NCBI RefSeq assembly: GCF_000974985.2 | Contig: NZ_LAVA02000043.1 | Span: 1 to 64,000 of the forward strand | Length of the DNA: 64,000 nucleotides | Source of the DNA: Streptomyces mangrovisoli | Lineage (GTDB): Bacteria; Actinomycetota; Actinomycetes; Streptomycetales; Streptomycetaceae | Reading direction: 5' to 3' | Shown: positions 1 through 8,110 of the stretch, piece after piece | Layout of the letters: every line of letters begins with the position of its first letter | Position numbering within the stretch: the first letter of the stretch is position 1 | Notes under the pieces: model-generated | Seen by the model: only the letters and a program-made list of their open reading frames with translations | Databases searched by the model: none | Told to the model about the DNA's origin: nothing | Program-made: the position numbers and the translations under genes

Positions 1-330
1 CCCCGATAGGGGCGCGGGGAACTGCGCGAACGAGCCCCACCGACCCGCAGGAACACCACACCCCCCCAAGGGGCGCGAGGAACTGCGCGACCAGCCACAA
101 CGAGGCCGCAGACAACACCCAACCCCAGCCCCCCAAGGGGCGCGGGGAACTGCGCGAGCGGCCGCGACGCACCCGCAGACGGCATCCCGAGCCCAGCCCC
201 CTCAAGGGGCGCGGGGAACTGCGCGACCAAGCCCCACCGGCCCGCGGGGACACCACGACCCCAGCCCCACAAGGGGCGCGGGGAACTGCGCGACCAGCCA
301 CGACGGGGCCGGGCCGCGGGCGACCGGCGA
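1..330. repeat. Array of five interspersed repeat copies
   Basis: No gene is seen here. Five copies of a repeat with core GGCGCGGGGAACTGCGCG lie in the same orientation at 9-29, 70-90 (one mismatch), 137-157, 206-226 and 273-293, so one copy about every 61-69 bases. The sequence after each core is also related (a degenerate CCAGCCACGACGGACCCGCAG-like tail), which makes this a near-tandem array of units of about 67 bases. It ends just beyond the 3' end of the HAD phosphatase gene. It may act in transcript termination or mRNA 3'-end protection; this is inference. Confidence 0.85.
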
Positions 331-356
331 ACCGGAGCGGAGCGGCCTCGCGGCTG

Positions 357-1040
357 TCAGGACACCCGTACCCGGATCTCGCCCGACGGCCCCGCCACCA
401 CCCGCACCCGCGTCAGGTCCGCCGCCACCGCGTCCGGCGCATGCAGCGCCGCCCGCGGCCCGACCCCGACCACCCGCATCCCCGCGGAGCGCCCCGCCGC
501 GATCCCCACCCCGGAGTCCTCGAAGACCAGGCAGTCCTCGGGCGCCACCCCCAGTTCCGCGGCGCCCTTCAGGAACCCCTCGGGGTCGGGCTTGCTCGCG
601 CCGACGCTCTCCGCGGTGACCCGGACATCCGGCAGCGGCAGCCCCGCCGCGGTCATCCGCACCGCGGCCAGCGCCGCGTCCGCCGAGGTCACCAGGGCGT
701 GCGGCAGCCCGGCCAGCGCCGCCATGAACGCGGCCGCGCCCGCCACCGGCACGACACCGTCCGTGTCGGCCGCCTCCTCCGCGAGCATCCGCGCGTTGTC
801 CGCGAGGTTCTGCGCCGCGGGACGGTGCGGCAGCAGCACCGCCATCGACGCGTGCCCCTGCCGCCCGTGCACGACCTTGACGACCTCGTCCCCGTCCAGC
901 CCGTTCCGGTCGGCCCAGCGACGCCAGACGCGCTCCACGACGGCGTCCGAGTTGACGAGGGTGCCGTCCATGTCGAGCAGCAGGGCGCGGGCGGTGAGGA
1001 CGACGGGGGACGTGACGGAGGACGTGGCGGGGGCCGGCAT
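357..1040 (-). CDS. HAD-superfamily sugar-phosphatase-like hydrolase
   Basis: This is a cytosolic phosphatase of the haloacid dehalogenase superfamily, 227 aa, resembling the subfamily that dephosphorylates small sugar or polyol phosphates. Motif I is LLDMDGTLVNSD (nucleophile Asp23, acid/base Asp25). A small cap domain follows at about residues 35-90. Then come the motif II segment LVTSAD, the motif III lysine in ASKPDPEGF and motif IV VFEDSGVGIAAG, where the acidic residues bind Mg2+. An in-frame start lies 60 bases upstream, but the ATG at 1040 is preceded by GGAG at a good distance and gives the usual family length. The substrate cannot be read from the sequence. Its 3' end faces the repeat array. 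Confidence 0.88.
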   Translation of the reverse strand: MPAPATSSVTSPVVLTARALLLDMDGTLVNSDAVVERVWRRWADRNGLDGDEVVKVVHGRQGHASMAVLLPHRPAAQNLADNARMLAEEAADTDGVVPVAGAAAFMAALAGLPHALVTSADAALAAVRMTAAGLPLPDVRVTAESVGASKPDPEGFLKGAAELGVAPEDCLVFEDSGVGIAAGRSAGMRVVGVGPRAALHAPDAVAADLTRVRVVAGPSGEIRVRVS

Positions 1041-1252
1041 CGGCAACTCCAGACGGACAAAAGGACAAAGGGGGCACGCGGACGCACCCCCAAGGACCAA
1101 GGCGGCCCCGCCCGCCGGTCAGGGAAAACGGGCGGCGGCCACTTTGTTTCTCTACGGTACAAAACGAAGGGCCCCTCGCGCCACCGCCCCCCGAAAGGGT
1201 TCACCCGCCGTTCACCCGGCGGGCCGGCCGCGCGGCGCGGCGAAGCGCCAGG

Positions 1253-1834
1253 TCAGCCCGCGATCGCCTCCCACAGGCTCCACACGCCGAGCGCCAGCAT
1301 CAGCACCGCCGCGATCTGGGTCACCAGGCGCAGCGGAACCTTCTTCATCAGGGCCTTCCCGCCGACGATGCCGAGCCCGGCCACCGCCCACAGCGCCAGC
1401 ACGGCACCGATGCCGACGGAGAGCGGGTCGTCGTAGCGGGCCGCGAGGTTGGCGGTCATGATCTGCGTGAGGTCGCCGAACTCGGCGACCAGGATCAGCG
1501 AGAAGCCCGTCCCGGCGACCTTCCAGAAACTCTGATTCTCGGGCTTGGGGATGTCCTCCTCGCCCTCGTCCTTGCGCAGCAGCAGCACCGCGGCGCCGCC
1601 GAGGAAGAGCACGCCCGTGATCGCGTGCACGAGCTGCTGCGGCAGCAGCGTCAGCACGCTGCCCGCCGCGACGGCGAGCACGACGTGCAGCGCGAACGCG
1701 GCGGCGACACCGGCGAAGACGTAGGACGCGCGGTAGCGGGTGCCCAGGACGAGACCGGCGAGCGCGGTCTTGTCCGGCAGTTCGGCGAGGAAGACGACGC
1801 CGAAGACGACGGCCGCGACGGTGATGCTGAACAA
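1253..1834 (-). CDS. GDT1/TMEM165 (UPF0016) family cation transporter, probable Mn2+ exporter
   Basis: This is an integral membrane protein of 193 aa with six predicted helices in two homologous halves. Each half carries the family signature E-x-G/P-D-K/L-T: ELPDKT near residue 18 and EFGDLT near residue 118. Members of this family (plant PAM71, yeast Gdt1, bacterial MneA/MneP-type exporters) move Mn2+ or Ca2+ out of the cytosol. A charged loop (KDEGEEDIPKPE) separates the halves. Translation starts at a TTG preceded by GAGGA five bases upstream. The Mn2+ riboswitch in the leader supports manganese as the cargo: export would be switched on when Mn2+ is in excess. Confidence 0.9.
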   Translation of the reverse strand: MFSITVAAVVFGVVFLAELPDKTALAGLVLGTRYRASYVFAGVAAAFALHVVLAVAAGSVLTLLPQQLVHAITGVLFLGGAAVLLLRKDEGEEDIPKPENQSFWKVAGTGFSLILVAEFGDLTQIMTANLAARYDDPLSVGIGAVLALWAVAGLGIVGGKALMKKVPLRLVTQIAAVLMLALGVWSLWEAIAG

Positions 1835-1844
1835 AAGTCCTCAA

Positions 1845-1866
1845 TCGGTCGGGGCTGCCCCACCGA
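1845..1866 (-). promoter_or_regulatory. Hairpin next to the ribosome site (candidate riboswitch expression platform)
   Basis: On the transcript strand TCGGTGGGG and CCCCGACCGA pair as a nine-base-pair stem with one bulge and a CAG loop. It ends three bases before the GAGGA ribosome site (1837-1842) of the UPF0016 gene and lies between the aptamer and the start codon. It is placed to influence ribosome access or read-through. How it alternates with the aptamer is inference. Confidence 0.5.
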
Positions 1867-1944
1867 GAGCGCTGCACATCCTGCGAGAGCCTCGGCACGG
1901 CAGCGCACACGTCACCCCTGCCCCATGGCACGGGTGTGCACTGC

Positions 1945-2060
1945 TTGCCGAAGGTCTCGCTGGCCGACCCCGTTCGATCGAGGTCCGCCTCCGGGCGCCG
2001 GCTCAGGCGAGCTGAGCAGTATGTCGACGGTCCGGCGAAGAGCTACTCCCCTTCTGCGCT
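1945..2060 (-). promoter_or_regulatory. yybP-ykoY manganese riboswitch aptamer
   Basis: The leader of the UPF0016 transporter gene carries the two hallmark strands of the yybP-ykoY class. The 5' strand AAGGGGAGTAGC reads from 2053 to 2042 and the 3' strand CAGCGAGACCTTC from 1962 to 1950. GAAGG (2054-2050) pairs with CCTTC (1954-1950) to close P1. A GC-rich internal helix lies between them. Known members bind Mn2+ and turn on exporter genes, which matches the downstream gene. The assignment rests on motif recognition and pairing, not on a covariance model. Confidence 0.85.
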
Positions 2061-2213
2061 CCCCAGGATACGCGAGGACAAGTTCGACCGTAAACCTTGT
2101 CGTGACATGCACACGTCACTAACTTCTTACCGGACGCACACCTGACGGCAACACCGCCCCGCCATCCTTCCCACGCCCGCACCTCAACACCCATGTGTCA
2201 CAAGGGAGTTCGC

Positions 2214-2858
2214 ATGCCGAAGTTCTACGCGCGTCGACGGTTGAGCATACTCGGCGCGCTCACCGCGCTCCTCGCCTCCGCGGCGCTGTTCGACTCCCCG
2301 TCGGCCTCCGCCGCCCTGCCCACCCCGGTGAGCGCCGCGACGGCCCGCACCTACCTCGCCTCGCTGACCGTCGCGACGGAGAGCCGTACCGGCTACGACC
2401 GCGACCTCTTCCCCACCTGGATCACGATCAGCGGCACCTGCAACACCCGCGAGTACGTGCTCAAGCGCGACGGCTCCGGCGTGACCGTCGACTCCGCGTG
2501 CGCCGCCACCGCGGGCAGCTGGTACTCGCAGTACGACGCCGTCACCACGACCGACCCCTCCACCTTCGACATCGACCACGTCGTGCCGCTGGCCGAGGCG
2601 TGGGACTCGGGCGCGAGCAAGTGGACCACCGCGCAGCGCCAGGCGTTCGCCAACGACGTCACCCGCCCCCAGCTCATCGCCGTGTCGGCCAGCTCCAACC
2701 GCTCCAAGGGCGACGACGACCCGGCCGAGTGGGTGCCGACCCGCTCCGCGTACGTGTGCACCTACGTGCGCGCCTACGTCCAGGTGAAGTACTACTACGG
2801 CCTCTCCGTCGACTCCGCCGAGAAGACCGCGATCTCCGGCTACCTGGCGAACTGCTGA
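2214..2858 (+). CDS. Secreted HNH-family endonuclease (GmrSD/DUF1524-like)
   Basis: This is a 214-aa exported protein. The N-terminus has basic residues (KFYARRR), a hydrophobic core and an ASA cleavage site near residue 33, a normal Sec signal peptide. The mature part holds the HNH-like motif DIDHVVPLAEAWDSG (residues 119 on), with the catalytic His and the expected downstream Asn in SASSNRSKGD. Cysteines at CNTRE, ACAAT, VCTY and the C-terminal C could form disulfides, fitting an extracellular enzyme. AGGGAG precedes the chosen ATG, and an in-frame start 21 bases upstream lacks a ribosome site. Related Streptomyces proteins are annotated as HNH endonuclease family. A role in degrading external DNA is inference. 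Confidence 0.88.
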   Translation: MPKFYARRRLSILGALTALLASAALFDSPSASAALPTPVSAATARTYLASLTVATESRTGYDRDLFPTWITISGTCNTREYVLKRDGSGVTVDSACAATAGSWYSQYDAVTTTDPSTFDIDHVVPLAEAWDSGASKWTTAQRQAFANDVTRPQLIAVSASSNRSKGDDDPAEWVPTRSAYVCTYVRAYVQVKYYYGLSVDSAEKTAISGYLANC

Positions 2859-2955
2859 GCCTCGGGCGGAAGTCCGCACAAGCAGTGATCGCCCGACCCT
2901 CCCCCTACCCCTCCGCCGCCGCATACCGTACGGGCGACGGAGGAGGGGGATCACC

Positions 2956-4608
2956 GTGGCGGGACTGCTCCTTGGACCACTGCTGAGGTACGCCGACGGC
3001 TCGTCCGCGACGGTCTGGGTCGAGACGAGCCGCCCGTGCACCGCCGAGGTGCGCTGCCCGGACGGCGCCCACGGCACGGCCCGCACCTTCCAGGTCGCGG
3101 GCCGTCACTATGCCCTGGTCCCGGTGACCGGCCTCGCGCCGGGCACCGAGCGGCCCTACGAGGTGCTCCTCGACGGCGCCCGGGTGTGGCCGGCCGCCGA
3201 TCCGCGCCTCGCGGGCTTCCCGCCGTCCGTCATCCGCACGCCCGCCCCCGGCGACCCGGTCCGGGTGACCTTCGGCTCCTGCCGCTGGGCCGCGCCCGCC
3301 GTCGGCGAGGGCGACCCGGCGGGCCCCGACGCCCTGGACGCGCTGGCCGTACGCCTCGCCGCGGACCCGCGCGCCCACCGGCCGGACGTGCTGGTCCTGC
3401 TCGGCGACCAGGTCTACGCCGACGAGACCTCCGCGGCCACCCGCGCCTGGCTCGCCGCCCGCCGCGACCCGTCCGAACCACCGGGCGCCCAGGTGGCCGA
3501 CTACGAGGAGTACACCCGGCTCTACCACGAGTCCTGGCTCGACCCCGAGGTCCGCTGGCTGCTGTCCACCGTGCCCAGCTGCATGATCTTCGACGACCAC
3601 GACGTGATCGACGACTGGAACACCTCCGCCGCCTGGGTCGCCGGGATGCGGGCGCTGCCCTGGTGGCCCGAGCGGGTGCTCTCCGCGCTCATGGCGTACT
3701 GGGTGCACCAGCACCTCGGCAACCTCTCCCCCGCCGAACTCGCCGCCGACCCGCTCTACGCCGCCGTACGCGCCGACCCCGACGGCACCGAGACGCTGCG
3801 GGCCTTCGCGGCGCGCGCCGACGCCGATCCCGCCTCGGTGCGCTGGAGCTACCGGCGCGACTTCGGGCGGGTGCGGCTGCTGATGGTCGACAGCCGCGCC
3901 GCCCGTGTCCTCGCGGAGGACGGCCGGGCGATGCTCGACCCGACGGAGGCGGCGTGGCTGCGGGAGCAGGCGCTGGACCGGGACGGCTGCGACCACCTGC
4001 TCCTCGGGACCTCGCTGCCCTGGCTGCTGCCGCCGCTGGTGCACCACGCCGAGGAGTGGAGCGCCGCGCTGTGCCGGGGCGGGCGGGGCGCGCGCTGGGC
4101 GCGGTTCGGGGAGCGGCTGCGGCGGCGGGCCGACCTGGAGCACTGGGCGGCCTTCCCGGACTCCTTCGCCGCGCTGGCCGACCTGGTCGCGGAGGCCGGC
4201 ACGGGGGCCGGGGCGCCCGCGACCCTGTGCGTGCTCTCCGGCGACGTGCACCACGCGTACGCCGCCGAGCCGGTCTGGCCCGCGGGCGGCGGCCCGGACG
4301 CGCGGGTGGTGCAGCTCACCTGTTCCCCGGTTCACAACACCGTGCCGTGGCACGTCAGGGCCGCGTTCCGGTTCGGCTGGAGCCGGGCGGCGCGGCTGAT
4401 CGGGCGCCGGCTCGCCCGGCACGGCCGCTGCCCCGCACCTCCCGTGAACTGGGACAGAACGGGCGGACCGTGGTTCGGCAACCAGCTCATGACCCTGACG
4501 CTGCGCGGGCGCTCGGCCCGGCTGCGGCTGGAGCGGGCGCGGCGCGGCGGCACGCTGCGGACGGTGACGGAGCGGGAACTCGCCGTCGACGGGGTCGACG
4601 GTGTGTAA
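2956..4608 (+). CDS. PhoD-like metallophosphatase family protein
   Basis: This 550-aa protein of the alkaline phosphatase D (PhoD-like) fold has an N-terminal Fn3-like domain (about residues 1-95) followed by the phosphatase domain. Visible landmarks are VTFGSCRW, VLLGDQVYADE (metal-binding Asp), FDDHDVIDDWN, LLGTSLPWLLPP, LSGDVHHAYAAE (metal-binding His) and TCSPVHN. There is no signal peptide, so unlike secreted PhoD enzymes this member is probably cytoplasmic. The GTG start follows GGAGGAGGGGG. PhoD-like enzymes hydrolyse phosphomono- or diesters, but the substrate of this intracellular branch is not known to me. The DedA gene follows in the same direction after 133 bases. Confidence 0.87.
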   Translation: MAGLLLGPLLRYADGSSATVWVETSRPCTAEVRCPDGAHGTARTFQVAGRHYALVPVTGLAPGTERPYEVLLDGARVWPAADPRLAGFPPSVIRTPAPGDPVRVTFGSCRWAAPAVGEGDPAGPDALDALAVRLAADPRAHRPDVLVLLGDQVYADETSAATRAWLAARRDPSEPPGAQVADYEEYTRLYHESWLDPEVRWLLSTVPSCMIFDDHDVIDDWNTSAAWVAGMRALPWWPERVLSALMAYWVHQHLGNLSPAELAADPLYAAVRADPDGTETLRAFAARADADPASVRWSYRRDFGRVRLLMVDSRAARVLAEDGRAMLDPTEAAWLREQALDRDGCDHLLLGTSLPWLLPPLVHHAEEWSAALCRGGRGARWARFGERLRRRADLEHWAAFPDSFAALADLVAEAGTGAGAPATLCVLSGDVHHAYAAEPVWPAGGGPDARVVQLTCSPVHNTVPWHVRAAFRFGWSRAARLIGRRLARHGRCPAPPVNWDRTGGPWFGNQLMTLTLRGRSARLRLERARRGGTLRTVTERELAVDGVDGV

Positions 4609-4741
4609 CGATCACATACGCCCCCCGTGAAACCGCTGTCCCATCTGCCGCGTACGCTGGTTGGCTGTTGTCCGGCCTCTCCTGCCGCTCACGCCGAGCG
4701 CGACACGGTCTGGCCCGCGGGGGATTTCTTCGGGAGTGGTC

Positions 4742-5347
4742 GTGTTCGAGAGTGTCGCGTCGCTGACCGGCAGCCCATGGATATACGCCATGGTCGCGCT
4801 GTCGGTGCTGTTCGACGTGTTCCTGCCGGTGCTGCCGAGCGGCGTGCTGGTGATCACGGCCGCCACGGCCGCGGCGGCGGGCACGGGGGCGGCGACGGGG
4901 CACACCCCGCATCCGCGCGTGCTGATCCTCATCCTGTGCGCGGCGGGCGCGTCGGTCGTCGGCGACCTGGTGGCCTACCGGCTGGCCTGGCGCGGCGGCG
5001 AGCGGCTGGACCGGGCCATCGCCCGCTCCCGGCGGCTGCGGACCGCGCAGGAACGTCTCGGTGCGGCTCTCGCGCGGGGCGGTGGGCTGCTGGTGGTGCT
5101 GGCGCGGTTCGCCCCGGCCGGGCGGTCGCTGGTCTCGCTGGGCGCGGGGGCGGCGCACCGGCGGGTGCGCGAGTTCCTGCCGTGGTCGGCGCTGGCGGGG
5201 GTGGCGTGGGCGGCGTACAGCGTGGCGCTCGGTTACTTCGGCGCGCACTGGCTGGGCGCGACGTGGCTGGCGACGGCGGTCTCCTTCGCGGCGCTGTTCG
5301 GCGCGGGCGCGGGGGCGGCCTTCTTGATGCGACGCGCCCCGGCGTAA
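4742..5347 (+). CDS. DedA/VTT-family membrane protein
   Basis: This 201-aa integral membrane protein of the DedA (SNARE-associated/VTT) family has an N-terminal hydrophobic segment, a re-entrant-like VFDVFLPVLPSG stretch, the conserved region GDLVAYRLAWRGGERL, and FAPAGRSLVSLGAGAAHRRVREF, where family members carry the functional Arg/Gly motif. Two C-terminal helices follow. DedA proteins include undecaprenyl-phosphate and phospholipid flippases. The GTG at 4742 has CGGGAG five bases upstream and places the first helix at the N-terminus. Longer frames starting at 4661 lack a ribosome site. It is the last gene before a repeat cluster and is convergent with the DUF2277 gene. Confidence 0.86.
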   Translation: MFESVASLTGSPWIYAMVALSVLFDVFLPVLPSGVLVITAATAAAAGTGAATGHTPHPRVLILILCAAGASVVGDLVAYRLAWRGGERLDRAIARSRRLRTAQERLGAALARGGGLLVVLARFAPAGRSLVSLGAGAAHRRVREFLPWSALAGVAWAAYSVALGYFGAHWLGATWLATAVSFAALFGAGAGAAFLMRRAPA

Positions 5348-5394
5348 CCGGCTGCGCGCGTCGGCCGCGCCGGGCTCCCTCGACCTTCGACCGC

Positions 5395-5690
5395 GGCCCG
5401 GTGGGGGCTGATCGCGCAGTTCCCCGCGCCCCTTCAGGGGACTTCGACCGCGCGGGCTTCCCGCGCCCCTGTGTGCGTACACCTGCGGGCCGGTGGGGCC
5501 CCTTCGCGCAGTTCCCCGCGCCCCTGTCGGGGCGCCCCGACAGGGGCACTCAAGGGGCGCGGGGAACTGCGCGATCAACCACGACGCGGCCGCACCCGAA
5601 CTCTTAGGGGCGCGGGGAACTGCGCGAACGACCACGACGCAGCCGCACACGAACCCTCAAGGGGCGCGGGGAACTGCGCGAACAGCCCCC
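5395..5690. repeat. Cluster of five interspersed repeats between convergent genes
   Basis: The stretch from 5348 to 5745 has no gene. It holds two copies of the GGCGCGGGGAACTGCGCG repeat on the minus strand (5412-5432, 5504-5524) and three on the plus strand (5554-5574, 5607-5627, 5661-5681). A GTCGGGGCGCCCCGAC palindrome sits near 5526-5541. Opposed copies can pair as long hairpins between the ends of the DedA gene and the DUF2277 gene, so a role as a bidirectional terminator is plausible. Confidence 0.85.
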
Positions 5691-5745
5691 ACGGACCCGC
5701 GGTCGAAAACCGAGCAGCCCGGCGCAGCCGTGGGCCGTGTGGGGG

Positions 5746-5979
5746 TCAGCCGGTGGGCTGGGAGGCGGGGCGGCCCTTTATCTGCAGACCCCCCAGGAGG
5801 GCCGCCGTGGCCTCCGCGACGGCCTGGACCGCGTCGTCGAAGACCTCGCGGTTGTGCGCGGCGGGGGCCCGGAACCCGGACACCTTGCGCACGTACTGCA
5901 AGGCGGCGGCGCGGATCTCCTCCTCCGTGGCCTCGGTCTCCAGCGCGGGTGGACGCAGTGTCTTGATGCTCCGGCACAT
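5746..5979 (-). CDS. DUF2277 family protein
   Basis: This small cytosolic protein of 77 aa belongs to the DUF2277 family. The start MCRSIKTLRPP and the block ATEEEIRAAALQYVRKVSGFRAPAA are nearly invariant in this actinobacterial family, followed by NREVFDDAVQAVAEAT. In-frame sequence upstream of residue 1 is arginine-rich and resembles no family N-terminus, so the ATG at 5979 is chosen. The family function is unknown. It lies 10 bases after the GNAT gene on the same strand and is likely co-transcribed with it. Confidence 0.85.
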   Translation of the reverse strand: MCRSIKTLRPPALETEATEEEIRAAALQYVRKVSGFRAPAAHNREVFDDAVQAVAEATAALLGGLQIKGRPASQPTG

Positions 5980-5989
5980 GGTTCCAGTG

Positions 5990-6532
5990 TCACCTCTCCG
6001 GACCGGCGGACGCCCGCGCGAGGTCGTACCGCCAGTCGTTCGTCGTGATGGGGTTGCCCTTCGGGTACTCGAAGTCGGCCTGGCCGAGGAGGGTGAAGCC
6101 CGCCGCCCGGCACACACGGTTCGACGCCGCGTGCTCCACCTTCGGGTAGGCGTGCAGATACCGGTGGCGGCCGGCCTCGCGGGCCGCCACGATCACGGCG
6201 CGGGCCGCCGCGGCCGCCAGCCCCCGGCCCTGGAACTCGGGCAGCACGCCCCAGCCGGTCTCCCACACCGTGGAGCCGCGCCACTCCCGCTCCCAGAAGC
6301 CGATGGAGCCCACGGTCTCACCGCCCGCGACGAGGACCACCCGGTACATCGCCCCGGCGCTCAGCTCCGCGTAGCGCCGCTGGCGGTCGGCGAGCTGTTC
6401 CTCGCTCTCCGGACCGCCGAGGTGCTCGGTCATCTCGGGGGTGTTGGTCCGCCGCAGCAGCCACAGATCGCCCTCGCCCCAGGGCTCCAGCCGCACCCGC
6501 CCGGCGTCCGGTCGCGCATCGGAAGTCTCCAT
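5990..6532 (-). CDS. GNAT family N-acetyltransferase
   Basis: This 180-aa acetyltransferase of the GCN5-related fold (RimJ/RimL-like) opens with RVRLEPWGEGDLWLLRR. The acetyl-CoA binding segment is WGVLPEFQGRGLAAAAARAVI (Q/R-x-x-G-R/L motif A), followed by ASNRVCRAAGFTLLGQADFEYP (motif B). The chosen ATG at 6532 follows a G-rich stretch; a longer in-frame start at 6625 would add residues without family character. The substrate could be a protein N-terminus or a small amine. It precedes the DUF2277 gene by 10 bases. Confidence 0.85.
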   Translation of the reverse strand: METSDARPDAGRVRLEPWGEGDLWLLRRTNTPEMTEHLGGPESEEQLADRQRRYAELSAGAMYRVVLVAGGETVGSIGFWEREWRGSTVWETGWGVLPEFQGRGLAAAAARAVIVAAREAGRHRYLHAYPKVEHAASNRVCRAAGFTLLGQADFEYPKGNPITTNDWRYDLARASAGPER

Positions 6533-6654
6533 GCCGCCACCGTAGAGCAGGGGTACGACAACGCCCGGGGGTCCGCCCCGGGCCCGCACACTCGTTCGTG
6601 TGAAGTAACTGAAGCAACTCGCCACCCAAAATCGAACAGGCGTAGCATTGCCGC

Positions 6655-6981
6655 GTGGCTGCGACCTATGACTTCCCGAGTGACCTCCTTGCCGGTCAGG
6701 AGGAGTTGCATCAGGTCCGGGCCGAGCTGTCGGCCCTGCTGAAGCGGCTCCCCTGGTCGGTCGAGCCCATGGACGGCTTCAGCGACGACACCGGCTGGCG
6801 CAGGGTCGTGCGCCCCGCCTCGCCGGGCTGGACGGCCGACGAGCAGGCCGAGGTGGAGAAGCTGCGGCAGCGGGAGCACGAGCTCGCGGTGTTCGTCAGC
6901 ACGCACCGGTTCTGGGCGGAGGTGACCGGGCCGGACGGGGTGGAGGGACGCTCCCGCCTCAAGCACACCCGGGGAACGTGA
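6655..6981 (+). CDS. Conserved hypothetical protein, 108 aa
   Basis: I do not recognise a named domain. The product is a small, soluble, acidic protein with a helical heptad-like stretch (EELHQVRAELSALLKRL), a Trp-rich middle (LPWSVEP, TGWRRV, SPGWTADE) and a second helix (EQAEVEKLRQREHELAVFVSTHRFW). Similar proteins occur in other Streptomyces as uncharacterised proteins (recall, not searched). It starts with GTG divergently from the GNAT gene and ends inside the stem of a strong terminator hairpin, so it forms a single-gene transcript. Confidence 0.75.
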   Translation: MAATYDFPSDLLAGQEELHQVRAELSALLKRLPWSVEPMDGFSDDTGWRRVVRPASPGWTADEQAEVEKLRQREHELAVFVSTHRFWAEVTGPDGVEGRSRLKHTRGT

Positions 6982-7016
6982 GAGGGTCCCGGCCATGACG
7001 GCCGGGACCCTCTCAC
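6978..7016. terminator. 17-bp perfect hairpin terminator (bidirectional)
   Basis: GTGAGAGGGTCCCGGCC at 6978-6994 is perfectly complementary to 7000-7016, with a five-base loop. The stop codon of the 108-aa protein (6979-6981) is part of the left arm. No U tract follows, as is usual in Streptomyces. It separates this gene from the convergent tRNA-Val gene and probably serves both. Confidence 0.85.
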
Positions 7017-7020
7017 GATG

Positions 7021-7092
<72 letters not shown>

Positions 7093-7265
7093 CGATCGAG
7101 TCGACAGCCTACATGGCCCGGGACGGTGCCCGGCAAACGCGTATCGGCGCCCCGCGGGTGGGGATAACCCCCGCCCCGATCCGGGCGCGGGCCGGATCCC
7201 CCGCCGGGCCGCGGCTCCCTACCGTCGTCAGGGAGCAGACCGCTCGCCTTCAGGGGGAGATCGCC

Positions 7266-8036
7266 ATGACCCGTACCGCCTCCGTCCGCGCCGTCGCGGC
7301 CGCCGCGGGCGCCGTCGTCCTCGCCGGGGCGCTCAGCGCCTGCGGCGCGTCCGCGGACGACGACAAGCATCCCGACCACCGCGCCTTCGCCCTGCGCGGA
7401 CACACCCTCACCGTCGACTCCGACGACTCCGCGCTGGAGATCGTCGCCTCCTCCGCCGTGCGGACGGGGACGGTGGACGTGACGCGCTGGTTCCAGGGCA
7501 GCGTGGCCGTCGGCGGCGCCCCGCGGGTGACCTGGTCCTTCGCGAACGACCGGCTGGTGCTGCGGATGAAGTGCTCCGGGCTGGTCGCCGACTGCTCGGC
7601 CCGGCACCGCATCGAGGTGCCGCGGGGCGTCGCGGTGACCGTCGAGGACGGCGACGGCAGCGTGCGCGCGCAGGGCTTCCGCGATCCGCTGGACATCCGC
7701 ACGGACGACGGCTCGGTGCGGGTCGGCGACTGCACCGGCGCGCTGACCCTGCGCTCCGGCGACGGCTCGGTGCGGGCCGACGTCTCCTCCCGCACGGTGC
7801 GGGCGACCACCTCCGACGGCTCGATCCGGCTGCGCCTCGGCGTCGTGCCCGACCGGGTCGAGGCCCGCTCCGGCGACGGCTCCGTCGGCGTCGTGCTGCC
7901 GAGGTCCTCGTACAAGGTGACCACGGGCTCGGGCGACGGCTCGGTGCACGTGTCCGTGCCGCGCGACGACAGCAGCCGGCACGTGGTGACCGCGCACACC
8001 GGCGACGGAGGGATCACGGTCGAAACGGCGAACTGA
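7266..8036 (+). CDS. DUF4097-like lipoprotein with DGSV beta repeats
   Basis: This is a 256-aa exported lipoprotein. The N-terminus MTRTASVRAV is followed by a hydrophobic stretch and the lipobox LSAC with the lipidated Cys near residue 24. The mature part contains a regularly spaced D-G-S-V/I motif (GDGSVRAQG, DDGSVRVGD, GDGSVRADV, SDGSIRLRL, GDGSVGVVL, GDGSVHVSV, GDGGITVE) about every 17-21 residues, which fits a right-handed beta-helix or DUF4097/DUF4098-type adhesin-like fold. The ATG at 7266 follows GGGGGAG. Function is unknown; surface binding is inference. It is followed 74 bases later by the coiled-coil gene. Confidence 0.85.
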   Translation: MTRTASVRAVAAAAGAVVLAGALSACGASADDDKHPDHRAFALRGHTLTVDSDDSALEIVASSAVRTGTVDVTRWFQGSVAVGGAPRVTWSFANDRLVLRMKCSGLVADCSARHRIEVPRGVAVTVEDGDGSVRAQGFRDPLDIRTDDGSVRVGDCTGALTLRSGDGSVRADVSSRTVRATTSDGSIRLRLGVVPDRVEARSGDGSVGVVLPRSSYKVTTGSGDGSVHVSVPRDDSSRHVVTAHTGDGGITVETAN

Positions 8037-8110
8037 CCGGGCCGTGTGTTCGTCTTCACCGGGTGGGAGAATGACACCACCCACGGCGAACCACGGTACG
8101 GGAGAGGGAT

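Noticed and set aside
1-330. Regularly spaced repeats that could be taken for a CRISPR array
   Set aside because: The parts between the cores are related to each other, the same core occurs all over the window in both directions, and no cas gene is present.
2049-2145. Small plus-strand frames over the riboswitch region
   Set aside because: They lack ribosome sites and lie across the structured leader of the transporter gene.
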